Of a stretch of 43,745 bases of DNA, positions 1 through 8,813 are shown piece after piece. The notes under the pieces were generated by a model, which worked only from the letters and a program-made list of their open reading frames with translations, was not told the DNA's origin and did no database searches. This DNA comes from Thermoguttaceae bacterium (GTDB lineage Bacteria; Planctomycetota; Planctomycetia; Pirellulales; Thermoguttaceae). Where the stretch lies: positions 1 to 43,745 of the forward strand of contig JAFQUP010000172.1 in NCBI GenBank assembly GCA_017408405.1. The letters run 5' to 3'. Within the stretch, counting starts at the first letter, position 1. Each line of letters starts with the position of its first letter. The position numbers and the translations under genes are program-made.

Positions 1-26
1 AACATTCGGAAAAAACTTTGAAAGAA

Positions 27-52
27 TTCTCCCCCTCCGAATCCGAGGAGAA
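27..52 (-). terminator. Hairpin downstream of the distal tRNA-Asp copy
   Basis: TTCT-CCTC (with a three-C bulge) pairs with GAGGAGAA around a short loop. On the minus strand it is followed by a T-rich run, so it resembles an intrinsic terminator. The stem is modest. Confidence 0.45.
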
Positions 53-59
53 ATCTGAA

Positions 60-133
60 CGAAGTCGACGGGACTTGAACCCGCAACCTTCGGCGTGACA
101 GGCCGACGCGCTAACCAATTGCGCTACGACTCC
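60..133 (-). tRNA. tRNA-Asp (anticodon GTC), distal copy
   Basis: The minus strand folds into a normal cloverleaf: acceptor GGAGTCG with CGACTTC, D stem GCGC/GCGC, anticodon stem TCGGC/GCCGA, seven-base loop CTGTCAC with anticodon GTC, and a TTCAAGT T-loop. The discriminator is G, as usual for tRNA-Asp. CCA is not encoded. It is identical to the copy at 193-266 and lies after that copy's terminator-like hairpin, so its expression depends on readthrough or on an unseen promoter. Confidence 0.95.
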
Positions 134-159
134 AACATTCGGAAAAAACTTTGAAAGAA

Positions 160-185
160 TTCTCCCCCTCCGAATCCGAGGAGAA
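160..185 (-). terminator. Hairpin between the two tRNA-Asp copies
   Basis: This is the exact duplicate of the hairpin at 27-52, placed between the promoter-proximal and distal tRNA copies. If it terminates well, the distal copy would be poorly transcribed. Confidence 0.45.
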
Positions 186-192
186 ATCTGAA

Positions 193-266
193 CGAAGTCG
201 ACGGGACTTGAACCCGCAACCTTCGGCGTGACAGGCCGACGCGCTAACCAATTGCGCTACGACTCC
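193..266 (-). tRNA. tRNA-Asp (anticodon GTC), promoter-proximal copy
   Basis: Same sequence and cloverleaf as the copy at 60-133, with anticodon GTC, G discriminator and no encoded CCA. A promoter at 281-308 would start transcription about 8 bases before the mature 5' end, as is common for tRNA genes. Confidence 0.96.
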
Positions 267-280
267 TAATGATGAGGTTA

Positions 281-308
281 AATATAGCCGAAAAAAATTT
301 TTTCGCAA
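281..308 (-). promoter_or_regulatory. tRNA-Asp promoter with a C8 tract before the -35
   Basis: Reading the minus strand: eight Cs (309-316), then TTGCGA (-35), 16 bases, then TATATT (-10). The start would fall near 274, just ahead of the tRNA at 266. This is one of the clearest members of the C/G-tract promoter group in this window. Confidence 0.75.
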
Positions 309-486
309 GGGGGGGGCAAGGAATTTTTTGGTAATTTAAGGAAAAAATTTAAAAAGGGGATTCAAACGGTCAAAATTTCGATATTTCATTCAAAGAAACA
401 AAATTTGGTCAAATGAATCCGGAGTAATGGTTTCAGTTTTGCGGAGATAATTGAATGAATTACTTATGGCGAACAGTTTACGAAAA

Positions 487-1689
487 TCATGGATTGGGAT
501 TTAGTGCCCAAGGCGCGATCTGAAACGGGGCTGATTCTCCTCCAAAAACGCGAATCAGTTCGTCCAGCCAGGAATCCAGGATTAATGGCTGGTAAACGTT
601 TCGCTGAACCAGTTCAAGGTAATCCGCTGTTCGCAGTGCCATATCGGCGGCACCCTCCGCGTTAAAAGGCCATGTGGTTTTGGCGTCTTCCAAAATGGGG
701 AGCCATTCCTCCGCGAAGTTTTCGTCTGCCGGAACCGCTTTCGAAAGATGAAAAGCCAGCCTGCGGAAGAAATCGGCGGCGGTTTCCAGAATCACACGCA
801 GTCTGGCCCGGCGAAGAGCGGGGACTTTTCCGGCAGAATTGATTTGTTCCTCAAGACTGGCGTAAATCGTTTGGCGTTCGTAAATGCCCTGAGAAAGTTT
901 TTTGAGAAATTCGGTTCTGAAAATCCAGAAACTTTCATTGGACAGAGCCAAGGCTTCCTGAATGCTTCCGCCGGAATTCGCGGCAATTTTGGGGATGAGT
1001 TCCTCCGGCAGAATACTGGCGGCGGAAAGTTTTTGGGTGCCGGAGATTTTCCCTTTTTTCTTTTCAGTAAGCATCGCCGAGATTTCAGCCGCCATGCGGA
1101 GTTCATCTTCCCGTTTTTGCCTCAGGATTTGCTCCACAAGCTCCGTTTTCAGCGGGGAAAAACGCACGATCTGACACCGGGAACGAATTGTTGGCAATTG
1201 CCTGGCGGCACTTGTTCCGATGAGAATGATGATTGAGTTTCTGGGCGGTTCCTCAAGCGTTTTCAGCATGGAGTTCGCTCCCTCAATATTGAGGAAGTCC
1301 GCATCATCAATAATGGCAATCTTTCGTTTTTGATAGACAGGTTTTTTCGCCAGTTCGGTGCATAGTCCCATCTGACGCCGGGCTTCTTTGGGACCAATAA
1401 AAAAATCAATGGGAATGAATGCCTTGTCCTCAGGTTTTGAAACGAAGATAATATCCGGATGTTCGTGAGCCAGTGCCTGACGGCAGGAAAAACATTTTCC
1501 GCACGGTTCCATGAGCCGCGGATCGTTTTTTTCGCACTGGAAAGTCATCGCCAGCCGTTCTGCCAGCATTCGTTTACCGATTCCGGCTGGTCCAAGAAAA
1601 AGAAATGTGGAGGCGATTCTTCCCTGCGCAATAGCACGCTGGAAACGCCGAACGATTTCGTCGTGACCTTCAATACCGAACCAACTCAT
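487..1689 (-). CDS. holB: DNA polymerase III subunit delta' (clamp-loader subunit)
   Basis: A 400-residue protein of the delta'/HolB family, a non-motor subunit of the clamp loader that opens the beta sliding clamp. The N-terminus carries a P-loop-like GPAGIGKR at about residues 33-40, with Arg where an ATP-binding loop needs Ser or Thr, which fits the non-hydrolysing role known for delta'. A four-Cys zinc module follows (C52, C63, C66, C69) and an SRC motif near residue 170. The start at 1689 follows the purE stop (1780) by 90 bases on the same strand, so the two are probably cotranscribed. No strong terminator is visible in 267-486. The C-terminal third is more diverged, as is normal in the family. 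Confidence 0.9.
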   Translation of the reverse strand: MSWFGIEGHDEIVRRFQRAIAQGRIASTFLFLGPAGIGKRMLAERLAMTFQCEKNDPRLMEPCGKCFSCRQALAHEHPDIIFVSKPEDKAFIPIDFFIGPKEARRQMGLCTELAKKPVYQKRKIAIIDDADFLNIEGANSMLKTLEEPPRNSIIILIGTSAARQLPTIRSRCQIVRFSPLKTELVEQILRQKREDELRMAAEISAMLTEKKKGKISGTQKLSAASILPEELIPKIAANSGGSIQEALALSNESFWIFRTEFLKKLSQGIYERQTIYASLEEQINSAGKVPALRRARLRVILETAADFFRRLAFHLSKAVPADENFAEEWLPILEDAKTTWPFNAEGAADMALRTADYLELVQRNVYQPLILDSWLDELIRVFGGESAPFQIAPWALNPNP

Positions 1690-1779
1690 GAAAACTCCTG
1701 ATTGAGAACGGGAAAAACGTAAAAAGGCCGGGATTCAGGCGAAATTCGCGCGAAGAGAGGCCCGGCATATTTTTCAAAC

Positions 1780-2283
1780 TCAGATTTGTTCCTGAAGAGC
1801 CGCGTCTTTTTTGAGGATCTTCTCGACAAGACTTTTTCTGAATTCTGCAAGTTTTTCAGCCAGCGCGTCATCTGAGACAGCCAGGATTTCTACTGCCAGT
1901 AGTCCGGCATTTTTCGCGCCGCCGCTTCCGGTTCCCACCGTAGCGACCGGAATGTCTCCCGGCATCTGAAGCGTTGAAAGTATCGAATCCAGACCTCCCA
2001 TCATTTCCGTAGCGACCGGAATGCCAATGACTGGAAGCGTCGTGTGAGATGCCGCGACTCCAGCGAGATGAGCCGCTCCGCCGGCAGCCGCGATGATGAC
2101 TCGCAGACCGTTTTTACGGGCATTGCCGACAAAGTTTTCGACCAGATTTGGTGTGCGGTGAGCACTCATCACGTGAACTTCAAAGGGGATGCCGAAATCT
2201 TTTAGTACGGTTAACGCGTTTTTGATTTTTGGGAAATCGCTGTCGCTTCCCATGATGATTCCAACAAGCGGTTTTTTTTCCAT
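1780..2283 (-). CDS. purE: N5-carboxyaminoimidazole ribonucleotide mutase (PurE class I)
   Basis: A 167-residue PurE, which converts N5-CAIR to CAIR in purine synthesis. The GSDSD phosphate-loop motif sits near the N-terminus (GIIMGSDSD), followed by SAHRTP with the active-site His, then the glycine- and alanine-rich nucleotide-binding stretch. The length is normal. I chose the ATG at 2283 because it is preceded by GGAAAG at good spacing and gives the standard MEKKPLVGIIMGSDSD start. A longer reading from 2349 adds 22 non-conserved residues. No purK lies beside it, so the partner carboxylase would be elsewhere. It is likely in one unit with holB downstream. Confidence 0.95.
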   Translation of the reverse strand: MEKKPLVGIIMGSDSDFPKIKNALTVLKDFGIPFEVHVMSAHRTPNLVENFVGNARKNGLRVIIAAAGGAAHLAGVAASHTTLPVIGIPVATEMMGGLDSILSTLQMPGDIPVATVGTGSGGAKNAGLLAVEILAVSDDALAEKLAEFRKSLVEKILKKDAALQEQI

Positions 2284-2318
2284 ATTTTTTCTTTCCGTTC
2301 TTGCCAAAAAGTTTTTTT

Positions 2319-2346
2319 TTGATAAAATAAAAATTGGAGAGATACT
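2319..2346 (+). promoter_or_regulatory. Possible promoter for the large secreted protein gene
   Basis: TTGATA, 16 bases, then GATACT, lying between divergent purE and the gene starting at 2485. Match to consensus is fair; the region is A/T-rich, so chance matches are likely. Confidence 0.35.
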
Positions 2347-2484
2347 CAAAACCCTCTTTCTGATTTTACCCTAAATCTTTTGGAAATCAAGCGGGACCGG
2401 GCGTTTCTCCGCTCGAAATTTTGGAAATTTCCACGAATCGGTCGTTTTGAGGAAGTAAAATCTCAAATATCAGAAAGGTTCTTC

Positions 2485-5400
2485 ATGAATCGAAAATCAT
2501 TCCTGGTCGTTTTAGTTTTGGGAATCATTCTCTCTGTTTTTCCGTTTTTCTGTTTTCCCGAATCGATTGACGCCGCTGAGAAAACAGTCGATTTGATTGA
2601 ATTCGCGGAATTTAATTTTCAGCCGGATTCACCGAGAAGCGGAACTGGAATGCGGGTGAAACAGAATGGACCAAACTCTCTTCACTTTGCCATGACTTCT
2701 GCCGCTGATTTCGGTTCGGAGTCGGTTTACGCCAAATTCGAGTATGAATCCATGGCTCAGCAAAAATTGGTATTTCGTGTGAAGGGCAATCCGACAAATG
2801 GCGGAGCTTTTTTTTATCCCATTCTCTGGGTTAGGGAAGGAGACAGAAATCGGGTAGCCGTTGGGCCGAGAATCGAGGCTGATGGAAGCGATTATCATCG
2901 ATATGTTTTAGGACTCGATACCGATTTCCAGCTTGGAGACGGACGTCACCTCATTACGAGACTGGAATTTTCCTTCAACAGTGAACGGGAACCGCTCAAT
3001 AAAGAACTTGCTCTGGAAATCGATAAAATTCGTTTTGTCAATTCTGAAAATGTTACCAGCCAAAAAAAATTTCCGATTATTATCTGCCGGGAAAAGAAAA
3101 AAGAAACAGCTTTAAATCCGACAGGGAAAAATTCGCCGGGAATGAATTCGCAATATGAAGAAATACCGAAAGATGAAGGAATTTTACCCACTCTTCACGC
3201 ATCCGGGATTTCTGTTTTTTTTGATTTCGATAATAATGATTTCGCGGATTCCATTGCGCGTGACGGGAACCATGCCGCGGTAATTCCCGATTATGCCGGG
3301 GATTTCAATTATCGAAAGCTGCTTCTCGAAAATTGCCCTTTATTTACGTTGGCTGAAACTCCGGAAGATGCGGATGTTTTGGTTAGTCAGCGAGTAACTT
3401 CTTCTCCTTTTGCCGAACGAATGGCGAAACTGGTTCAAGACGGAAAACCTCTTTTGATTTATGGCGCGATTCCTGATTCATGTCTTGAGGAACTTTCTCC
3501 ATTAAAACTTTCAAGGATAGCTCAGGGAAAATTCGTGTCGCGAGAAAAGCTGGTCCTGGAAAATGGAGCGGGGGCAATTTATCAAAAAATTTCTTTTCAG
3601 GATTGCGCCATTGGGCGTTACTTTGACGCGGAATTAACTCCGAATGCCAAATGTCTTTTAAAATTCAGCGAGAGTTCAATCCCCTATCTCGCGCAAAAAG
3701 GAAATGTTATCCACGTCGCGGGCACTTCTGGCCAGACAATCGTTTCCAGTCGAGTTTTTTACGATAAACTGGCACTTATTCTTTGCGCGCATCTTGGAAA
3801 AATCAAAGATCCTCTGGAAACTCTTTGGACTTTTGAGCGGTGCGTTCCGCAGCGTAAAACTTTCCAGAAAGACGGTTTGCTTTGGAGGCAGACGACAAAC
3901 GGTTTTGGACGCTTTGGCTGGCTGGCGAGTGATTTCGGATTGGTGGATTCTGTTTCTTCAGACCTGACGGTTACGAATGGCGATCAAAGTTACCGATTTG
4001 ATCTTTGTCGAAAAAATTCAGTTGCTCTGGCAGAGAATGCGTCAGGAAAAACGATGGCGGCCGAATTAAGGGCGAGCTGCTCGGATGTTCGAAAAACATG
4101 GCGTTTGAAGCTGCCGGAGGAACGTGACGAGGATGGAAATCCAATTTCTGGCGGGGCGCTGTCAATGACTCTTTCACTGCTTACCCCATTTGAAATGTGG
4201 GACTTTGAAGGGGAAGAGAAGGTTTTTCTGGCACAGGAAAATATCGCGGATTTCGCGGCCTGGAAAACTAAAGACGGCGTGAAAATAGTTTCGTTTAAAA
4301 ATTCCCGAAATTCGGAGACAATTTTTGATCTTGCCCGTGATGGAGAATGGGACGCGCCATGGCTCTTTCTTTATCGTGAACATGATTCAAAGCCCCTTCT
4401 GGTAGTTTTTCCGCGGCAGCCTCTGAAAATTGAGTCTCGAGTTCATTTTGAGATACTTGAAGGGCTGGAATTTACTCTTGGAAAAACGGAAACCGGGAAA
4501 TTCCAGGATTTTTCGGAGGTTGATTCTCCCTCACTTATTGCGGGTTGGCCGTGGGGGATCATGAAACAGAATTTTTCCAATTGGGGGACGGAACTTCCGC
4601 GAACAGCAATCGAAAAAATTGAATGGGGGGTGAATCAGGCCCTTTGCTTTCCAGCAGAAAGAACGGAATACTTCGCGCTCGATCCGGAAAACGGGAGAGT
4701 TCATTTGCGAATGGAAGCTGATTTTATCCGAATCGTGGATGATTGGCAGACCGAGGCGGAACCATTTCTTTGTCTTCCGCCGCTGACCGCCTTCATGCTT
4801 GAGATGGGAAAAAATGGAAATCTGGACTTTCCAATGGTTGAAACCGGTGAGGTCTTGCGGAATGTTGACGTTTTTACTCCGTTTGGCCCTATGCTGGGTA
4901 AGCCCGGGGATGAAATTGAATGGACTCTTCCTTTCCCTTCCAATCGAGACCTGCTTTTTGTCCGAATTAAAGACGAGCGTTTGAACGCCCTTCAGAATAA
5001 ACTTTTTCTTGATGGAGTGAAATGGACATGCGGGGGACACGTTCCGCTGGAATATCTTTCCTTGGAGTTTCCAATGGGAAAAAAATGCCCGAAGGAGAAC
5101 ATTTCAAACTTCACATGGAATTTTGGAATGGGAACCGCCTGGCAAGGGAATCTTCTGCTAAACGCGGAGGCAAGGGAAAAACTGGAACGTCGAACCTCGA
5201 TTCGGACGCTCGAACCGCTTGAGCTTTGCCAGCCAAAAGCCTTTACGCGGCATCGAAGTGAACCCTTTTCCGGACTTTGCTATCCGGTAATGTTCAACAG
5301 TTTTTATCCGAATCCTGAGCAATACGAAGAAGAATTTGGATCAAGTGTCATCTACGGAGACACGAATGAAGCGTCCGTTATGGCTGAATGGCCGATCCAG

Positions 5401-6351
5401 CTCATCGCGGACACTAGAGGCGAGAAGGAATTAGTTCAAGCTAACTGGAATTTTTTTCGGTATGTCATTCGTCATCAATGGTTCATGGACGACTACTGTT
5501 TTCATGCCGGTTCCTGCCGTGAGTATGGCGTGGGGGCGTGGCTGGATATGCTCAATGGCGAGTATTCCGGAATGCTCGTTCACGCTCGTTTGGCAAAGAT
5601 TGCGGGTGATGAAGAAGAATACGCGGAAGCGATTTCAAGGGCAGCAAAAAAATCGATTCCGACAGTTGCCAGGCTTTTCTTCAATGAATGGCTTGAGAGG
5701 ATTCAACCAGAGCTTCAGGGGAAAAAATACTTGGTGACAGGATTTAGCGAGGAAGGGGCGAAAATCATGACTTTTCCGACAAAATCAGGAAATTTTCGCG
5801 CGGCAAATGACCTTTTTGATTTTTCGCAGGGTATTCCCGGTTCGCAGTATCATCTTTACCGAAAATACGCGTGGAATACTCTTCAAAAGTATTTGAGGAA
5901 CATTGCTTTTTCTGCTGTCAAAGAATTTCCGGCAGATCCGTATTACGATTATCTCGCGGCATTGGGACTCTATTTTGATGACTTGAAATTAACGAATGAA
6001 TACGCGGAGGAAGTCTTTGCCTTTCCGAAGAATCAAAAAGCGGAAGATTGGCCGGGAATGCGCCATCCTTTTCAAATTGCCTGTGTTCAATGGAGGAATC
6101 ATCAGCGGTTAGCTATCACTCGTTTTGAAAACCTGGATTTCTCACTGGCTGAATACGATCCGGAGCAAAAACTTTTGACTTTAAAATTCTCGGCTGAAAA
6201 TGACTCGGTAATCGAGATTTATTCCGAGGCCGTTCCCCATTCCGCGTTCAGAAATGGAGAAAAAACGCCTCTGTCTGAGAATGCTTCCGAGGCAGGGTAC
6301 TGGAATCTTCCTCTGAAAGCAGGAGAAAATGTTTGGGAAATTTATTTTTAG
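2485..6351 (+). CDS. Very large secreted protein, possibly carbohydrate-active, function unknown
   Basis: Reading from ATG 2485 gives 1288 residues beginning MNRKSFLVVLVLGII, a Sec signal peptide that probably ends near the Ala before EKTVDL; an AGAAAGG ribosome site precedes it. A longer TTG start at 2380 would bury the signal. Visible parts: a beta-rich jelly-roll-like domain at about 25-190; a segment at about 230-440 that resembles a glutamine-amidotransferase-like Rossmann domain; a long beta-rich middle; and a helical stretch at about 930-1200, rich in Tyr, Trp and Asp, that recalls alpha/alpha toroid glycosidases; then a short beta tail. These assignments are inferred from composition and pattern, not from clear catalytic motifs. 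apbE follows within 73 bases. Confidence 0.6.
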   Translation: MNRKSFLVVLVLGIILSVFPFFCFPESIDAAEKTVDLIEFAEFNFQPDSPRSGTGMRVKQNGPNSLHFAMTSAADFGSESVYAKFEYESMAQQKLVFRVKGNPTNGGAFFYPILWVREGDRNRVAVGPRIEADGSDYHRYVLGLDTDFQLGDGRHLITRLEFSFNSEREPLNKELALEIDKIRFVNSENVTSQKKFPIIICREKKKETALNPTGKNSPGMNSQYEEIPKDEGILPTLHASGISVFFDFDNNDFADSIARDGNHAAVIPDYAGDFNYRKLLLENCPLFTLAETPEDADVLVSQRVTSSPFAERMAKLVQDGKPLLIYGAIPDSCLEELSPLKLSRIAQGKFVSREKLVLENGAGAIYQKISFQDCAIGRYFDAELTPNAKCLLKFSESSIPYLAQKGNVIHVAGTSGQTIVSSRVFYDKLALILCAHLGKIKDPLETLWTFERCVPQRKTFQKDGLLWRQTTNGFGRFGWLASDFGLVDSVSSDLTVTNGDQSYRFDLCRKNSVALAENASGKTMAAELRASCSDVRKTWRLKLPEERDEDGNPISGGALSMTLSLLTPFEMWDFEGEEKVFLAQENIADFAAWKTKDGVKIVSFKNSRNSETIFDLARDGEWDAPWLFLYREHDSKPLLVVFPRQPLKIESRVHFEILEGLEFTLGKTETGKFQDFSEVDSPSLIAGWPWGIMKQNFSNWGTELPRTAIEKIEWGVNQALCFPAERTEYFALDPENGRVHLRMEADFIRIVDDWQTEAEPFLCLPPLTAFMLEMGKNGNLDFPMVETGEVLRNVDVFTPFGPMLGKPGDEIEWTLPFPSNRDLLFVRIKDERLNALQNKLFLDGVKWTCGGHVPLEYLSLEFPMGKKCPKENISNFTWNFGMGTAWQGNLLLNAEAREKLERRTSIRTLEPLELCQPKAFTRHRSEPFSGLCYPVMFNSFYPNPEQYEEEFGSSVIYGDTNEASVMAEWPIQLIADTRGEKELVQANWNFFRYVIRHQWFMDDYCFHAGSCREYGVGAWLDMLNGEYSGMLVHARLAKIAGDEEEYAEAISRAAKKSIPTVARLFFNEWLERIQPELQGKKYLVTGFSEEGAKIMTFPTKSGNFRAANDLFDFSQGIPGSQYHLYRKYAWNTLQKYLRNIAFSAVKEFPADPYYDYLAALGLYFDDLKLTNEYAEEVFAFPKNQKAEDWPGMRHPFQIACVQWRNHQRLAITRFENLDFSLAEYDPEQKLLTLKFSAENDSVIEIYSEAVPHSAFRNGEKTPLSENASEAGYWNLPLKAGENVWEIYF

Positions 6352-6424
6352 ATTAGCTCAAACTAATTTAGTTTTATTTTATTTTTTGAAAGGAATTCAC
6401 GGATTGTCTCTTACGCCTCAAAAA

Positions 6425-7438
6425 ATGTTTTTTACCTGGAAACAGCGTTTTCACCAAGTCCTTTTCGTGATTTTGGTGATTGCGCTTTGCTTTTCGTGGC
6501 AGTACGTTTCTTCCGATGAAAAGACCACGACTCTCGTGACGTGCCCGGTGGGCATCATGGGGACTTCCTGCTCTCTTTGCGTTACGGTCAGAAATTGTGA
6601 TCTTCAAAAAGGAAACCAGCTTTTGGCCAAAGCAGAGGCCAAACTTCGCGAATGTGAAATGCTTACCAGTACTTGGATTGAATCTTCTGAAATCAGTCGC
6701 CTGAATCGGGCAAGAGCGGGAGAAAGGCTCGTTCTTTCATCCTTTACGGTCAAATTTTTAAAAATGGCCAAGGACGCTTTCCAGAAAACAGACGGGGCTT
6801 TTGACGTGACTTGCGGTCCCCTTTGGTTCCATTGGAAAAAATGTGAAAAGGAAGGGCGTCTTCCTGATCGGGAGGAGTTGGAATTGATCCGCGCAGAGTC
6901 TTCATGGGAAAATCTTGAACTGCTGAAGGAGACGGATGAGAGCGGGGATTTTCAGATTGTCAAGCGTGTGGACGGTGTTTCTGTCGTTACCGGCGGTTTG
7001 GCGAAGGGGATGGCGATTGATGCCGCTCTGGAGATTTTGGCGGAAGATGAAGCCGTACTTTCAGCTTTCGTGGAAGTTGGAGGAGATCTTGCGACATTTC
7101 ATTGTTCTCTGCCGATAAAAATTGATAAACCGAATGATTCAGGGAGTTCAGACTCAAAAGAAAGTAAAGCTTTTCGGACAATTTACCTTTCAGACGGCGG
7201 AGTATGCACGAGTGGGCACTACGCACGGTTTTTTCTGATCAATGGTGAGAAATTCAGCCAGATTCTGAATCCTAAAACGGGTTGCCCAGTACCGCGGCAG
7301 TGGACAGTGACCGTTACCGCGTCATGCGCGGCTGAAGCGGATTATTGGGCGACGGCTCTTGAGGTTCTCGGAAAGGATGGTATTTCTCTTCTGCCGGAAG
7401 GAGTCAAGGCTGAATTTTTTGAGGAAAAACTGCCGTAG
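6425..7438 (+). CDS. apbE: ApbE-family FAD:protein FMN transferase, altered metal/His motif
   Basis: A 337-residue ApbE-family protein. The family moves FMN from FAD onto Thr or Ser of exported redox proteins. An N-terminal hydrophobic signal or anchor (VLFVILVIALCF) puts it outside the cytoplasm. Family blocks are clear: MGTSC, GAFDVTCGPLW, GGLAKGMAIDAA, EVGGD and GGVCTSGHYARFF. The late motif normally HI[IL]DPxTG reads SQILNPKTG here (Q279, N282), so the conserved His and Asp are both replaced. That may alter or abolish activity. Start: I prefer ATG 6425 because 6352-6424 has intergenic composition. An ATG at 6329 has a strong AGGAG 4-5 bases upstream but overlaps the previous gene by 23 bases. 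Confidence 0.85.
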   Translation: MFFTWKQRFHQVLFVILVIALCFSWQYVSSDEKTTTLVTCPVGIMGTSCSLCVTVRNCDLQKGNQLLAKAEAKLRECEMLTSTWIESSEISRLNRARAGERLVLSSFTVKFLKMAKDAFQKTDGAFDVTCGPLWFHWKKCEKEGRLPDREELELIRAESSWENLELLKETDESGDFQIVKRVDGVSVVTGGLAKGMAIDAALEILAEDEAVLSAFVEVGGDLATFHCSLPIKIDKPNDSGSSDSKESKAFRTIYLSDGGVCTSGHYARFFLINGEKFSQILNPKTGCPVPRQWTVTVTASCAAEADYWATALEVLGKDGISLLPEGVKAEFFEEKLP

Positions 7439-7526
7439 CGATGAATCAGCGAAACCGAAACGCGAGAATGGAATCATGGCGAAATTTTCGAGAAACCCGC
7501 TGGCTATTCGTGAAAACAGCGTATTT

Positions 7527-7572
7527 CCCAAACATTCCGGAGTCTTGCGGTTTTGGAATGTTTGGGATTTTT
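7527..7572 (+). terminator. Intrinsic terminator between convergent genes
   Basis: CCCAAACATTCC and GGAATGTTTGGG form a perfect 12-bp stem followed by ATTTTTAT. It lies after apbE and just before the stop of the convergent gene at 7579. Confidence 0.85.
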
Positions 7573-7578
7573 ATGGGA

Positions 7579-8463
7579 CTATTTCATTCTTGGGTCAATT
7601 GGTTTTCCGTCTTTCATAGGGGGCGGAGGCGGGGCAGGTTTTTCTTTTTTATTCTTTTTGCTCTTTTTCTTTTTTTGTCCTTTTTCATTCTGATCATCTG
7701 CCGCTGGAATGGCTGAGGTTGGATCTGCCTGAGCCGCGATTTCTTCTGCCGTGGCGAATGTTCCCTGACTGGAATCCTCCGGCGTGAGCGAAAGACCGGC
7801 TGTCCAGAAAAGAAGACCCGTCAGCATTACGTAAAACATGGAGTGAATGATTCCGTCAAAATACTCTAAATCGAAAATGAAGGAAGCGAGCAGCCCGCCA
7901 ACGATTAAAAGAGGGATTCCCGCGATTGGCCAGGTCAAATAGGAAAACATTGAACCAAACGCGTCCACGAGCGATGGCGCGAAGAAGACGAAAGAGAACC
8001 AGAACGCAAGATAAACCGCGGAACAGATTCCAGTACGGAGAAAGAGTTCCTGCCGGTTGAGATCTTCGATTGCTTCCGTATCGCGCAGGAAGAACCATGG
8101 CGCGTAAACCAGCGGAGGAGTGACGAGAATCAGGCCCGCGAACGCAATGATTCCGCTGGAACGAAAAACTCCTCCAAGCAGCCACGTCAAAAGAAAAAGC
8201 AGCAGCGCGCTAAAGGCAATCAGTGCTGCCGTTTTGGGCTTGAAAATATTTTCCCGGCGTTTGATTGGTTTAAGTACCAGTTTGCCGGCCGCGTTTTTTC
8301 CGCCATCCGCAAAAGCATCACCGCCGTGAACGGTCACTGTTTTGTCGGGCATGGGAATCGTGATCACCGTTTTGCATTTTGGACACGGTCCCTTACGGCC
8401 TCCGAATTCATCTCGAACACTGAAACTTTTGTGGCACCCGGGACAGGTAACGATAATTGCCAT
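7579..8463 (-). CDS. Zinc-ribbon polytopic membrane protein, function unknown
   Basis: A 294-residue protein. It starts with a treble-clef/zinc-ribbon module (CPGC near residues 8-11 and CPKC near 27-30, with a glycine knuckle GGRKGPCPKC), a common N-terminus in planctomycete proteins. Residues about 78-225 hold around five hydrophobic membrane segments. The tail is unusual: a lysine run followed by five prolines (PAPPPPPMKDG). The predicted layout is a cytoplasmic zinc ribbon, a membrane core and a basic proline-rich tail. I recognise no catalytic motif. It is divergent from another zinc-ribbon gene at 8814, across a 350-base gap. Confidence 0.75.
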   Translation of the reverse strand: MAIIVTCPGCHKSFSVRDEFGGRKGPCPKCKTVITIPMPDKTVTVHGGDAFADGGKNAAGKLVLKPIKRRENIFKPKTAALIAFSALLLFLLTWLLGGVFRSSGIIAFAGLILVTPPLVYAPWFFLRDTEAIEDLNRQELFLRTGICSAVYLAFWFSFVFFAPSLVDAFGSMFSYLTWPIAGIPLLIVGGLLASFIFDLEYFDGIIHSMFYVMLTGLLFWTAGLSLTPEDSSQGTFATAEEIAAQADPTSAIPAADDQNEKGQKKKKSKKNKKEKPAPPPPPMKDGKPIDPRMK

Positions 8464-8675
8464 CTTGAAATCCTGGAAAATGAAAGGACTGTGCGTAACG
8501 GGAAACTGAAGTTCCGAGAGCTTTGAATCGGGAAAGTTGAATTTCCCATGCGAAAAGAGTAATTCTTTGTCCTGAAAATTGAAGGAACATTGCCCGAAAA
8601 ACGCAAATTTTCGTAAAATTCCTAAATTTCCAAACTTTTTTCCACTTTTTTGCTCGGGAATCCCTCCCTACCCCG

Positions 8676-8704
8676 TTGACGCGAAACCAAAAAAATGAGA
8701 CACT
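8676..8704 (+). promoter_or_regulatory. Possible promoter in the divergent gap 8464-8813
   Basis: A C-rich tract (CCCTCCCTACCCCG) is followed by TTGACG, 17 bases, then a weak -10 GACACT with TG one base before it. It would give a leader of about 100 bases for the gene at 8814. The rest of this 350-base gap holds only a small inverted repeat GGGAAA/TTTCCC at 8530-8547 and A/T-rich sequence. Confidence 0.4.
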
Positions 8705-8813
8705 AAGGAATATCTTTTAAATATAGTCGGAAATGAAAATTTTTCCTAGTAACCCCTTTCGAATTTTTTGCGAAATTTTTTGAAAAAACAGAAATTTTAA
8801 CGGATTTTAACAG

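Larger units (their letters stand above)
1..266. repeat. Perfect 133-bp tandem duplication (1-133 and 134-266)
   Basis: Bases 1-133 and 134-266 are identical. Each unit holds a full tRNA-Asp gene on the minus strand and the hairpin that follows it. The window starts exactly at a unit boundary, so more copies may lie to the left. The only promoter seen is to the right of the second unit. Confidence 0.95.

Noticed and set aside
2380..2484. N-terminal extension of the large secreted protein from TTG 2380
   Set aside because: It would place 35 charged residues before a good signal peptide, and the ATG at 2485 has its own ribosome site.
7441..7716. 91-codon plus-strand frame after apbE
   Set aside because: It runs through the terminator hairpin and then antisense to the zinc-ribbon membrane gene; its hydrophobic end is a mirror of the Lys-rich tail.
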